A DNA stretch of 64,000 nucleotides from a virus, in IMG/VR virus record IMGVR_UViG_3300046170_000148, positions 80,193-144,192 of that record. The stretch is one strand, 5' to 3'. This document shows, piece after piece, positions 8,593 to 16,713 of the stretch. The position numbers and the translations under genes are program-made. Numbering within the stretch: the first letter of the stretch is position 1; every line of letters begins with the position of its first letter. The notes under the pieces are model-generated. The model did not search any database. It worked only from the letters and a program-made list of their open reading frames with translations, and was not told the DNA's origin.

Positions 8593-9188
8593 CGGGTAAT
8601 CTCCCCTGTGGTGAAATACACCCATTGTTTTGAATTCATGTGAATACCTTTGTATATATCGATACCAAGAATAGAATCAATAGGTTTGGCATCGGTCTCC
8701 ACAACTCTGATTTGGTCGCCCTTTCGAACAATCTCTTCACACTGAACGGTCATTCCATCATTCTTAATACGATAGACACCAGCGCCCAACTCCTTATCAT
8801 CAAGGACAAACCACTGTGAGTCTTCTGCAAGAACATCAAGGATGTCAATACCTGTTGCATCGTGTATCTGCATCATTTGTTTATCAGACAGTTCACCGTG
8901 TTCACGAATAAGTGCCAGTGCTGAACCATACCTTGCGATTGCAGATTGTCCGCCTGGCACTTTTGCCATGATTCTTTTTATATTCACAACAAGTCTAATG
9001 AACGGTGTGTAGTGTGTTCTCAATGCATCACGGTTGTCTGCAACGTTCTTGTCGAAGTCTTTGACTTTCTTACCATCTGCATCGATAATGCCAGCCTTAT
9101 ACGCCCCTAACTTGTCGAATGGTGTGACGAGAAGTTTAAGGAATCGAATCGTAAATACGAGGTCGGCTGCTGATTTTAAAATACCCAT
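8589..9188 (-). CDS. Conserved T4-like phage protein, 199 aa, possibly structural
   Basis: Starts MGILKSAADLVFTIRFLKLL and continues FDKLGAYKAGIIDADGKKV, a pattern I recognise from conserved unannotated proteins of marine T4-like phages. No enzyme motif is visible. A T4-type late promoter TATAAATA sits 6 bases upstream of the ATG, supporting late expression and a virion or assembly role. Confidence 0.6.
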   Translation of the reverse strand: MGILKSAADLVFTIRFLKLLVTPFDKLGAYKAGIIDADGKKVKDFDKNVADNRDALRTHYTPFIRLVVNIKRIMAKVPGGQSAIARYGSALALIREHGELSDKQMMQIHDATGIDILDVLAEDSQWFVLDDKELGAGVYRIKNDGMTVQCEEIVRKGDQIRVVETDAKPIDSILGIDIYKGIHMNSKQWVYFTTGEITR

Positions 9189-9193
9189 AGTTC

Positions 9194-9201
9194 TATTTAT
9201 A
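9194..9201 (-). promoter_or_regulatory. T4-type late promoter
   Basis: TATAAATA on the minus strand just before the ATG at 9188. This is the gp55-dependent late motif. Confidence 0.65.
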
Positions 9202-9242
9202 TCTTTCTGAGTCTCTCAACGACTAATTTATCCATCTCAATG

Positions 9243-9554
9243 TTAGGTATATTCGGTATTTTTTATGGTCTTTAGAAAGATAAGGAACGGTTTGAGTGTT
9301 GACCAATGGTCGAGTTCGACTTTGAGTTCGAGGATATCTAGTCCTGCCTCATTTCCAAATACATTAAAAATTACTATGAGATGGTTCAGTATGAGTCTCT
9401 CAGATAACTCACCTGAAGTTTTGTATCGATTGAGGAGTCTCTTGATATACTTAAATCTCTTTAAGTCTTCAAAAAACTCCTCGCTATCAATACACTTTGG
9501 ATTGTAGTAATGCTTTGCTGCAAATACTATTAAGTTGTCTTTGGTCAGTTGCAT
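9243..9554 (-). CDS. Conserved phage protein, 103 aa
   Basis: Helical protein with YIKRLLNRYKTSGELSERLI and NHLIVIFNVFGNEAG, a signature I associate with a conserved small protein of T4-like phages, often near structural genes. There are no catalytic motifs, signal peptide or membrane span. It is separated from the upstream gene by a terminator-like hairpin. Confidence 0.6.
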   Translation of the reverse strand: MQLTKDNLIVFAAKHYYNPKCIDSEEFFEDLKRFKYIKRLLNRYKTSGELSERLILNHLIVIFNVFGNEAGLDILELKVELDHWSTLKPFLIFLKTIKNTEYT

Positions 9555-9556
9555 TA

Positions 9557-9600
9557 TAAAAAATCCAGATAAAGAGTAATATACCCTTATCTAGTCTTTT
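9557..9600 (-). terminator. Probable rho-independent terminator
   Basis: Minus strand: CTAGATAAGGGTA, loop, TACTCTTTATCTGG, then a T6 run. The imperfect stem overlaps the stop codon of the 108-residue gene at 9591. Confidence 0.5.
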
Positions 9601-9917
9601 AATAGACCTGTCATTTTCTCCACAAGAGTAGACTTTTTCTTTCTACGGTCAAGTTCTACGCCATGTTGGCGACCCAGTGCTTCGAGTTCTACCTTTGACA
9701 TCTCATCAAGTGACTTATCACCAACAGGTGCTTCGGTCAATGTTTGGACATTAACAGGAACTTCGACTTGTTCTACAACTGGTTTGACACCAAAGAACTC
9801 ATCGATTTGTTCTTGGGTGAAACCACCAGATGCATACAACTCACCAGTGTTAGGGTCTTCCCATCCACGGGCAGTAGGAATGGCGTTATCACACCATGCA
9901 GGGGCTTTGATAGACAT
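9591..9917 (-). CDS. Conserved phage protein, 108 aa
   Basis: Starts MSIKAPAWCDNAIPTARGWE, then TGELYASGGFTQEQIDEFFG. The motif W-C-x-x-A-x-P-T-x-x-G-W is typical of a small protein conserved in T4-like phages. The C-terminal end (MSKVELEALGRQHGVELDRR) resembles a SAP/LEM-like helix-extended-loop-helix, which could bind nucleic acid. Function is unproven. The ATG overlaps the stop of the upstream acidic protein. Confidence 0.55.
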   Translation of the reverse strand: MSIKAPAWCDNAIPTARGWEDPNTGELYASGGFTQEQIDEFFGVKPVVEQVEVPVNVQTLTEAPVGDKSLDEMSKVELEALGRQHGVELDRRKKKSTLVEKMTGLLKD

Positions 9918-10882
9918 TAGCAATCATCCTTTTTATCATATCCACGGCGTTTCGCCATGCGTTCCAGAAACTTCTTGGCTTCTGTAGTTCTTGCATCATG
10001 TGGGTTCTTTTCTTTTTGACCCAGTTCTTGTCTCAACTCACTCATTGTCTTACCAGACAAAACGTCACGAGCCATGTCAACCAGAGAGACTGAACCCGCT
10101 CTTGCATCCATATCAACATCTTCTTTGACAGGTGCTTCGGTTGACTTGACAACCTGTGTGTCACCAGTAGAATTGTCCTGTGGGCGTTTACCAGATTTTG
10201 CTTTGGTTGCTTGACCAGCTTTGGTAGTCTTGTCTTTAGCATCCTCAACATTGTCTTCGATTTTCTTGTCAGACTTCTTGTGAGCGTTTGCAAACTCTTT
10301 GGACTTAGGAGATTCCTTGTCCATGATTTCTTCTGGTTTGGTTGCATTTGATTTCTGTTGCTTCGCAGCAGTCTCAATCATGTTCAACAACTCATCTGTT
10401 GCTTCACCGATTTTGGAAATCTCTGCTGTTTTCTCACCGTCATTACCGACAACTTTTTTCTTTTTCTTATCGTCTTTTGCTGGCGCTTCTCCACCTTCTT
10501 CATCGTCCATTGCTTTACCGATTGCTTTACGGCGTTTGTGCAGGAACTTGTCAGATGAATCAACATCACCATCGTTGTCGATGTCTTTGTCTTTACGGTC
10601 TTTGAATTTCTTCTTAGCGGCTTTAGGGTCTGCTTTGTCAAGACCTTCGCCGTCATCTTCTTGGTCGTTAGAAGCATCTTCCTTTGCAAGTTTTGCTTCT
10701 TCTGTTTTCACATCATATTTTTTACCGGCAACAACGAATGCTGTTTCGCCTTTATCTTTGGCGGCTTGCAACGCTTTAGTAAACGCATTACCTTCTTCGG
10801 TCTTGGCTTCTTCTAGTTCTTCTTCTTTGGATGTTACGGATGCCCACGCTTCACCCAACTTTTTGATGTCTGATGTTTTCAT
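9917..10882 (-). CDS. Highly charged Lys/Asp/Glu-rich protein, 321 aa
   Basis: Low-complexity, mostly disordered composition dominated by K, D, E and A (for example KADPKAAKKKFKDRKDKDID, then NDGDVDSS). The KDIDNDGDVDSSD stretch looks like an EF-hand-type calcium loop. The C-terminus has MARDVLSGKTMSELRQELGQ. It lies in the late block and could be a scaffold or internal head protein, but nothing in the sequence proves it. A long antisense ORF here is a composition artefact. Confidence 0.5.
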   Translation of the reverse strand: MKTSDIKKLGEAWASVTSKEEELEEAKTEEGNAFTKALQAAKDKGETAFVVAGKKYDVKTEEAKLAKEDASNDQEDDGEGLDKADPKAAKKKFKDRKDKDIDNDGDVDSSDKFLHKRRKAIGKAMDDEEGGEAPAKDDKKKKKVVGNDGEKTAEISKIGEATDELLNMIETAAKQQKSNATKPEEIMDKESPKSKEFANAHKKSDKKIEDNVEDAKDKTTKAGQATKAKSGKRPQDNSTGDTQVVKSTEAPVKEDVDMDARAGSVSLVDMARDVLSGKTMSELRQELGQKEKNPHDARTTEAKKFLERMAKRRGYDKKDDC

Positions 10883-10894
10883 TGTATTTCTCCG

Positions 10895-11209
10895 TTACAT
10901 CCACATAAATTTGACCAGTCCAGCAATCATTGCGGCACTGATAAGGTATACTACTTTGTTAATGATTGCGACAGTGTGGGCGTTCTCGTCCACCTTCTTC
11001 TCAATCTCGTCTAGTTTTTTAGAAAATTTATTCATACGCTCGAAATTATTTTGGTTATTACGTTCAACTGAAATGAGTTTTTCTTCTACACGGGCAACAG
11101 CAATCATCGCGTCAGCAAGTTTGTCAATCTTTTGTTCAAGACGGTCAAACCTTACTGCGGAATCTGCTTCAATCCGAGAAAGTCTCTCTAGTTGTGTTTC
11201 TTTAGCCAT
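10895..11209 (-). CDS. Coiled-coil protein with C-terminal membrane anchor
   Basis: 104 residues. A long heptad-like coiled coil (LSRIEADSAVRFDRLEQKID, ARVEEKLISVERN, DEIEKKVDEN) is followed by one C-terminal hydrophobic helix (INKVVYLISAAMIAGLVKF). This layout is shared with XhlA-like and marine phage membrane proteins linked to lysis. It follows a late promoter at 11234-11241. A lysis role is inference. Confidence 0.5.
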   Translation of the reverse strand: MAKETQLERLSRIEADSAVRFDRLEQKIDKLADAMIAVARVEEKLISVERNNQNNFERMNKFSKKLDEIEKKVDENAHTVAIINKVVYLISAAMIAGLVKFMWM

Positions 11210-11219
11210 GTTTTTCCCA

Positions 11220-11930
11220 TTAAACTATAGTTCTATTTATAAGTTTTTTGTTGTTGACTCGATACTTATCGATTTTTAATATCCATTCATCTATCATGTA
11301 ATCGTCAAATTTTAAGTAATCTATCATGGTATAGAGAGTATTCTCCGACAATTCCTCATCACTATGGAACAAATCATGTGGGTCAATCTCAATATAACTG
11401 TGTCCCTCTGGAATAATATCCTTATATAGTTCGGTCAGTTCTTTACACGATTCCCACTGGTCGTTCCAAAAACTGTGAATATCAAACCCATTATTTATTA
11501 ACCAGTGTCCTTCTTGGTTACTAGGCCCCAAATTAAGTTTTGCGGCCGCTAGTTGGTCTATATACTTAACACTTTTTTCTGACTGTGGTTGTAGTAAAAT
11601 TGTTTTTGTTTCATCCCAGTCATTCCAAAGATAGTTTTTATAATACTCCTCATTAGAACTATCAAAAGTATCGGCACTATCATTAACATAAAAACCATAT
11701 CCGTGGTCTAGTCGTATATTCCAAAGAGCGTCATCCCAGTCCGTAGCAGATACGGGTTCACTACCATCTATATAATGTTGAGATAGTTCATCACTTCTTT
11801 CTAAGAACCATCTCTCAACCGACTCATCATATTCAACCTCCTTCGTAACAACATCACTGTGTTTCGTCAGAAGACTTCCCAGAAACTCACCTCCACCGCC
11901 ACCGCGATAGAGAACATTAATTAACTTCAT
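11220..11930 (-). CDS. Unknown protein with glycine-rich N-terminal loop
   Basis: 236 residues, starting MKLINVLYRGGGGGEFLGSL. The glycine loop right after the first strand resembles nucleotide- or PAPS-binding loops of sulfotransferase-like phage proteins, but no second motif is visible. It is rich in W, D and Y, with no membrane segment. The ATG overlaps the upstream cupin-like gene by 14 bases. Confidence 0.45.
   Translation of the reverse strand: MKLINVLYRGGGGGEFLGSLLTKHSDVVTKEVEYDESVERWFLERSDELSQHYIDGSEPVSATDWDDALWNIRLDHGYGFYVNDSADTFDSSNEEYYKNYLWNDWDETKTILLQPQSEKSVKYIDQLAAAKLNLGPSNQEGHWLINNGFDIHSFWNDQWESCKELTELYKDIIPEGHSYIEIDPHDLFHSDEELSENTLYTMIDYLKFDDYMIDEWILKIDKYRVNNKKLINRTIV
11234..11241 (-). 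promoter_or_regulatory. T4-type late promoter
   Basis: TATAAATA on the minus strand about 25 bases before the ATG at 11209, inside the 3' end of the upstream gene. Confidence 0.6.
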
Positions 11931-12195
11931 CCCAAATCTTCAGTCTCAAGTCTCCCTCACCTTTGATGATTCTATGATAGACCATCTTAGGTATGCGATA
12001 CAATTGACCTTTCTCCATAATCATAGGCAACTGATTATCTAGTTGCAGTTTCCAGTTATCACCATCGAGAACAGTAACCTCACGATTACAGGAGTCACGA
12101 TGCCATATCAAATCCATTTCACTAACATCTTCTCCAAAGGTTCTGACTCGTTCTGTTTTGTCAGGACTGAAGATGTCCTTATAGGGGTTTACCAA
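11917..12195 (-). CDS. Small cupin-like protein, 92 aa
   Basis: Contains DLIWHRDSCNREVTVLDGDN, then WKLQLDNQLP, then YRIPKMVYHRIIKGEGDLRL. The spaced H-x-D and later H with a G-D-L strand fits a small single-domain cupin, a pattern conserved in T4-like marine phages. Metal binding is plausible through those residues. The substrate is unknown. Confidence 0.5.
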   Translation of the reverse strand: MVNPYKDIFSPDKTERVRTFGEDVSEMDLIWHRDSCNREVTVLDGDNWKLQLDNQLPMIMEKGQLYRIPKMVYHRIIKGEGDLRLKIWDEVN

Positions 12196-12722
12196 AAGAA
12201 GCTTCCGCCTCCAGACAGACCAAGTTGTTTCGCATATCTAGGCAAACGACATGCCCAGTATCCGGCCTTTGTCTTATCTGTTTTGTTTGCACAGTCGTGA
12301 CGGGCAGCGAATGACTTACGCGCCTTCGGGTCATTGAGTTTAACTTTCAGACCTGTTGTGTCACCCCAAGATACTTTCTTGATGTTACCACTTGATGGGT
12401 CTTTGACATACACATAGTATTTCTTTGGCCCACCAGCTTTTGGTTTATTGAGTTCTGGTTGTTTCTTCTCTTCTTCAAAGATGCAGTCCAGTGCAACATT
12501 CTCACCACGCCATTGTGCAAACTCACCAAGATTAGACTCGATGATATCCAAGTCTGCGGCATCCACTTCGAGATTACCAGCATGATATTGTTCCCGTGCC
12601 TCACGGAAGTATTCGTAATATCTTTCCGACCCGACACGATAAATGTTGTTTTCAATAAGAGACGAACAAGTGCCACAACACTCGTCAGTTCCGCAGTTTG
12701 TATGTTCGTCAAATCTTTTCAT
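12189..12722 (-). CDS. Two-part phage protein with DUF5872-like C-terminus
   Basis: 177 residues. The N-terminal part is cysteine-rich (HTNCGTDECCGTC). The C-terminal half reads KYYVYVKDPSSGNIKKVSWG, then ARKSFAARHDCANKTDKTKA and GYWACRLPRYAK, which I associate with DUF5872 of marine phages. Function is unknown. It lies among late genes. Confidence 0.55.
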   Translation of the reverse strand: MKRFDEHTNCGTDECCGTCSSLIENNIYRVGSERYYEYFREAREQYHAGNLEVDAADLDIIESNLGEFAQWRGENVALDCIFEEEKKQPELNKPKAGGPKKYYVYVKDPSSGNIKKVSWGDTTGLKVKLNDPKARKSFAARHDCANKTDKTKAGYWACRLPRYAKQLGLSGGGSFFW

Positions 12723-13088
12723 TTATCTACCTAATATTTTCTTGATGTCCGAAAGAGACCTGATGGACTTTTGGAATTTCTCTTTGTCATTAGGCCTTGC
12801 CAATGCATTAAAACGCGCCAGTGCTGCTTGCGCTTGAGCGCGAGAGACTTTTCCTTTTCCTCGTTCAAATTCAACTTCTGCTCCCGTTGGTAAGTCAGCC
12901 GCTTTACGCAACTGCATGATAATGTTTTTATTCGCTGCCTTACGGTCATCGTCCGTAGCAGATACATCTTTGTCTTTCTTGGTCGTTGCCATACCACGAG
13001 TTGCACTGCGAGACTTCATGCCTTTCATTGCATCACGATATGCACGAGACTCTTCGACAGACTCACCAAGAACACTAATCTTCTTCAT
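12723..13088 (-). CDS. Basic protein, 121 aa, unknown
   Basis: Started at MKKISVLGESVEESRAYRDA (13088), which overlaps the upstream stop by 14 bases. Rich in K, R and A, with predicted helices (VSRAQAQAALARFNALARPN). The ES-x-E-E-S stretch after a short start may be a capsid-targeting-type cleavage region. No enzyme motif. Confidence 0.45.
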   Translation of the reverse strand: MKKISVLGESVEESRAYRDAMKGMKSRSATRGMATTKKDKDVSATDDDRKAANKNIIMQLRKAADLPTGAEVEFERGKGKVSRAQAQAALARFNALARPNDKEKFQKSIRSLSDIKKILGR

Positions 13089-13497
13089 GAAACTTCTGTC
13101 CTTTGCAAAAGCGGTTAGCAATGCCAAGTTGTTTCATTACTTTTGCGATTGCTTCTTTCTCGCTTCTTGCTTGAACAGTAGCACCGCCTTCGCCTTTGAT
13201 GTTGACTTTATATTTACCTTCTTTGATTTCAGGTTTCTCATGAGTATAACCCATCTTCTTCATACGTTCATGGTCTTCGGGTTTCTCTGCTTTGTAACCT
13301 TTACCAGTCTTCGGGTCATACATCATGTGTGGTTCAAAGTCATCCTCTTTCATCTTCTCTTTCTTTGAGATAGCGATAGCGGCTTGTTGTGCTGGAGAGA
13401 CTGCTTCTTTCAGAGGAGCGTATTGTTTCTTTGCTTTAACCTTTAACTTACTATCTTTATCGGTGAAGTTCAAAGTATAAACATTCCCACCTCTCAA
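13075..13497 (-). CDS. Basic protein, 140 aa, unknown, non-ATG start
   Basis: Reads from a TTG at 13497 because no in-frame ATG or GTG lies between the previous stop and the conserved-looking body. It contains PLKEAVSPAQQAAIAISKKE, MYDPKTGKGYKAEKPEDHER and a DUF2188-like end (VQARSEKEAIAKVMKQLG). The real start could be the ATG at about 13484 in another frame if a base is missing. Function is unknown. Confidence 0.4.
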   Translation of the reverse strand: MRGGNVYTLNFTDKDSKLKVKAKKQYAPLKEAVSPAQQAAIAISKKEKMKEDDFEPHMMYDPKTGKGYKAEKPEDHERMKKMGYTHEKPEIKEGKYKVNIKGEGGATVQARSEKEAIAKVMKQLGIANRFCKGQKFHEED

Positions 13498-13507
13498 TCG
13501 ATTGACA

Positions 13508-14332
13508 CTAACCCTTGCTCGTAATGCTTTTTACAATATCCCCTACAGGTCTATTGTAATGTTTCGACATTTTTTTAACATCTGGGTGCTTTTCCATTCC
13601 TTTCAAGAAGTCATCCATTTGAGCATCTGAGGCATATTTACCCTTTGCTTCTTTCACCAATAGTTTAGCATCAACAGACTTATCATTATTACCACCAAAG
13701 TTTACTTTGACATCACCATCACCGTAGTCCTTCACAACCTTGCCAGACTTCCTTATTGCGTCTCCATAACTTCTAGCAGTCTTTGGGTCGATGCCTTTCT
13801 TGAACTTGACCTTATCCCCAACCTTTACTGCTTCAACTTGCATCTTGTTTCTCTGGATTTTAGACATTGCAATGACGCCATCGGCATCATACTTGTCGAG
13901 AACTCTGTCTAACTCTTTACCTTTTGGCATCGCTCTAAGATGTGCGACTTGCTTGATTTTACCAATACCTGATTTTTTATAGACAACATATTTCGCAAGA
14001 CTTTTCGGAACAGTAAGGGGTTGACGAACCTCTTCGACTGATTCATTCACACCCAGTTCTCTACGATACTGGTCAATCTGTTTCTTCAGTGCCTTCTGCT
14101 TCGGTGAGCCTGGCATTGCTTTCATCGCTTTGGAATACAGACTTGCGAGTTTCGCCATGTCCTGTCGGCGAACTATCGCCTGATTTATCTTACCTTCTTC
14201 CATGTCTTCGCCTTTTGCTCTTTTTATTTGGTCTGGAGTCGGTGCGCCCTTGTCACCCTTTTTTCTCATCTTCTCACCTGAACCCTGTTTGATTCGTTGT
14301 CTCTTCTTATTGATGTTATCCCAGAGTGACAT
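13508..14332 (-). CDS. Basic multi-part protein of the late block, 274 aa
   Basis: Starts MSLWDNINKKRQRIKQGSGE and continues RKKGDKGAPTPDQIKRAKGE, a start found in marine phage late proteins. The middle holds a small SH3/KOW-like barrel (KVGDKVKFKKGIDPK, then GDGDVKVNFGG), and the end is a helical PVGDIVKSITSKG. No catalytic motif. It may be packaged or be an assembly protein. Confidence 0.45.
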   Translation of the reverse strand: MSLWDNINKKRQRIKQGSGEKMRKKGDKGAPTPDQIKRAKGEDMEEGKINQAIVRRQDMAKLASLYSKAMKAMPGSPKQKALKKQIDQYRRELGVNESVEEVRQPLTVPKSLAKYVVYKKSGIGKIKQVAHLRAMPKGKELDRVLDKYDADGVIAMSKIQRNKMQVEAVKVGDKVKFKKGIDPKTARSYGDAIRKSGKVVKDYGDGDVKVNFGGNNDKSVDAKLLVKEAKGKYASDAQMDDFLKGMEKHPDVKKMSKHYNRPVGDIVKSITSKG

Positions 14333-14565
14333 TATGCTAAATCCTTATCGTGGTTCAATCCACCTTTTTTCTTCTTCACGATGAATGCATTGACCCGTGC
14401 GTATCCCCACTGTGATGGAGTAGTGCCTGGCCTGTGTCCAGTTCTCCATGCGGCAACACCACGGTCATAGACCTTCTTTAGTGTTCCGTATGAGATACCA
14501 GACTTCTCTGCTTTCTTTGTGAGTGCTTTATCTGCCTCAGTGATGAATTGACTAAACTTAATCAT
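14332..14565 (-). CDS. DUF5824-like protein, 77 aa
   Basis: Starts MIKFSQFITEADKALTKKAE, with an N-terminus very like the T4 capsid-targeting peptide (FSQFITEA). The body GTLKKVYDRGVAAWRTGHRP then GTTPSQWGYARVNAFIV matches the DUF5824 signature as I remember it. Function is unknown. The stop touches the ATG of the next gene. Confidence 0.6.
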   Translation of the reverse strand: MIKFSQFITEADKALTKKAEKSGISYGTLKKVYDRGVAAWRTGHRPGTTPSQWGYARVNAFIVKKKKGGLNHDKDLA

Positions 14566-16184
14566 TTTGTCTCTCTATTCTTTGCTTTTGCACGGGCGAT
14601 TCTTGCACGGTCGAGCATCGCATCATGTTTCTTTTTATCTTGTTCTTTTTCTCTATCAATGGCTGTTTTTGCCTGTTTGACAGCATCTTCTTTCTGAGCC
14701 CGAACACCACGAAAGTCTTGATTAGGGAAGACTGTTTTTGATTTACCTGTTCGTGGTTTATCAAGACCCAAATGTTTTGGTAATTTACCTTTTTTGATGA
14801 GGTCTTGCATGAAGTCGATAACGAGACGAGGACGTTCAACACCCGATACCACGCAAGAAATCAAATGCACCAGTTGAACCAGCCTTTGGATTCTTGCGTC
14901 TCCAGTTCAAATAACCTCGAACTGCTTTCTCGTATTTCTTTTTGTTATAGACCTTCTTGTCCATCCACTGGTCAAACGCTGGCATCAAAGTTCCACCATA
15001 GCCTTTGTCACCGAATGCACCAGTCTTACCAAAGAACTTCTCGTCTACACCTTCCATTGGTGTATCCTTCTTATACTTCTTGACGAGTTTGTCTGTGCCT
15101 TCTTCGCCAGCACCAGACTCACCATACATTGCCTTGAATGACCTAGTATACTTGGACGGTTTGGTTTTCGCACCCTTGTCGCCTGGCGCTGGTTTGTATG
15201 CAGACGGGTCATCATCGTCCTTTGCAGTGCCTTTCTTGAAGTGCGCGGCGCGTTTCTTCTTGGTCGCGACAGACATATCGTCACCTTCAGCGTCTTTCGC
15301 ATAATACTTCTTAGGTTGTGTCCCCTTGACATCCTTACCAATCTCAGAGTCTTGAGGTGCTTTCTTCTCAACCAGTTCTACTGCGTCCAACCACTTACGA
15401 AGTTTCTTGTCACCACATTCAACGATGACATAGTTCGCACCCAACACGGATACGATACCAACTTCATCGCTTTCTTTGACAACAACAGTATCACCAATTT
15501 CAAACAACTCACCAGAGACATATGCCTCACGAGTGTCATCCAGTTTACCTAAGTCGATGTGTCGTTTGAATGAACGTTCCTCTTTCAGACCCATGCCCTT
15601 GCGAACATCGTTGAAGAGTCTACGAGTGTCCTTGTCGGACATGGACTTTGGAATACCCTGTGAGAATACTTGATAGTCATTGTCTGACACAGCTTGACGC
15701 ATCTTACTTGCAGACATACCCTCAACACCTTCTGCATCAGGGTCGCGTCTACCAGCAGATACAACATCAATTGATTCGAAGTTATAGAATCCGTGACGCG
15801 CCTTCTTACCGTTGTATTTGTTCAACAGGACTTCAAAGGTTCTTAACTGGTCGCCACCGACAACCATTGTGATTCTCTTATAACCCATGTCATACAGTTT
15901 GGTGGCAATGTCGATTGCGTTTCTTGCAGTCTTATCTACGATGATGTTACGACCATTCTTTGGGAACATCTTGCGTAGGTGTTTAATTTTATCTGAGTAT
16001 GACAGGGGGTTTTTCTTTGCGTCTTGGGACTGCGACACATAAATCTTATAGTCAGCACCCTTAGACTTCTTGACCAAAGCGTCAATCAGTTTGCCATGAC
16101 CAATCGTTGGTGGATTCATCCGACCAAATGTAAAGAAGACTTCACGTTCTTCTTCTACCAAATATTGACTGAAATTCTTAATCA
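14562..16184 (-). CDS. HIGH-superfamily nucleotidyltransferase, long C-terminal extension, frameshifted
   Basis: The N-terminal domain FFTFGRMNPPTIGHGKLIDA carries the TxGH nucleotide-binding motif, and GVEGMSASKMRQAV matches the second motif (ISxTxxR-like), as in NMN/pantetheine-phosphate-type adenylyltransferases. Residues after about 210 are a barrel then a disordered basic tail. I start at GTG 16184 (IKNFSQYLVEEE) because it overlaps the upstream stop and gives a capsid-targeting-like start. The visible frame breaks at LRGIGC. Removing a base of the CCC at 14842-14844 joins VERPRLVIDFMQDLIKKGKL. Confidence 0.65.
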
Positions 16185-16660
16185 CTCTTCTTTGCGCCTC
16201 TTTTTCTTGCGAGCTCTGACTTACGAACCGTTGGAAGAAGTTTCTTCGCGATTCTGTCAATGCGTGAACCCATTTTACTTACACGCTTCTCAATCTCTGC
16301 GCGGCGAGCTACTGACAACTCAGACTTATCTATACCCTTAGTAATCTTCTTGACGATTGCTCCACGGGCCTGACGGCGAGCGCGTTTCTTTAACGTATCC
16401 ATATTCGCAACACGGCGTGCTGCAATCTTACGTCCTCGCGCAATCTTCGCTTTATTCTTCTTGAGATTTCTTGCCAGTTTACGGCGTTGTTGGACAGTGA
16501 GTGCTTCTGTCTCTATAGGCGCGTGGGTGGAAGAATACTCTGCATCCGTTCCTGCACCGATATCACGCTTACGTTTCTTTGCGTTATATGCCTGTTGAGG
16601 GTCACCCGTTTGGGTGTAGTCAACGTTGATAAAAGTCTTCAGGCTCATTGGTTTAGCCAT
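16178..16660 (-). CDS. Highly basic protein, 160 aa
   Basis: Starts MAKPMSLKTFINVDYTQTGD. The second half is almost entirely K/R/A (ARNLKKNKAKIARGRKIAAR), like a DNA-condensing or internal head protein. No fold motif is visible. Its end overlaps the nucleotidyltransferase start. The LKTFIN start again resembles a capsid-targeting peptide. Confidence 0.5.
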   Translation of the reverse strand: MAKPMSLKTFINVDYTQTGDPQQAYNAKKRKRDIGAGTDAEYSSTHAPIETEALTVQQRRKLARNLKKNKAKIARGRKIAARRVANMDTLKKRARRQARGAIVKKITKGIDKSELSVARRAEIEKRVSKMGSRIDRIAKKLLPTVRKSELARKRGAKKSD

Positions 16661-16713
16661 TTTATTACCTCTTCGGTTTATCCCATCCCTTCAGTATGTC
16701 AGGACTGAAGTTA

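Noticed and set aside
10299-11279. 326-codon plus-strand open frame
   Set aside because: It lies antisense to the Lys/Asp-rich gene and neighbours; its Ser/Leu-rich translation is what antisense of such codons gives. No ribosome site or promoter.
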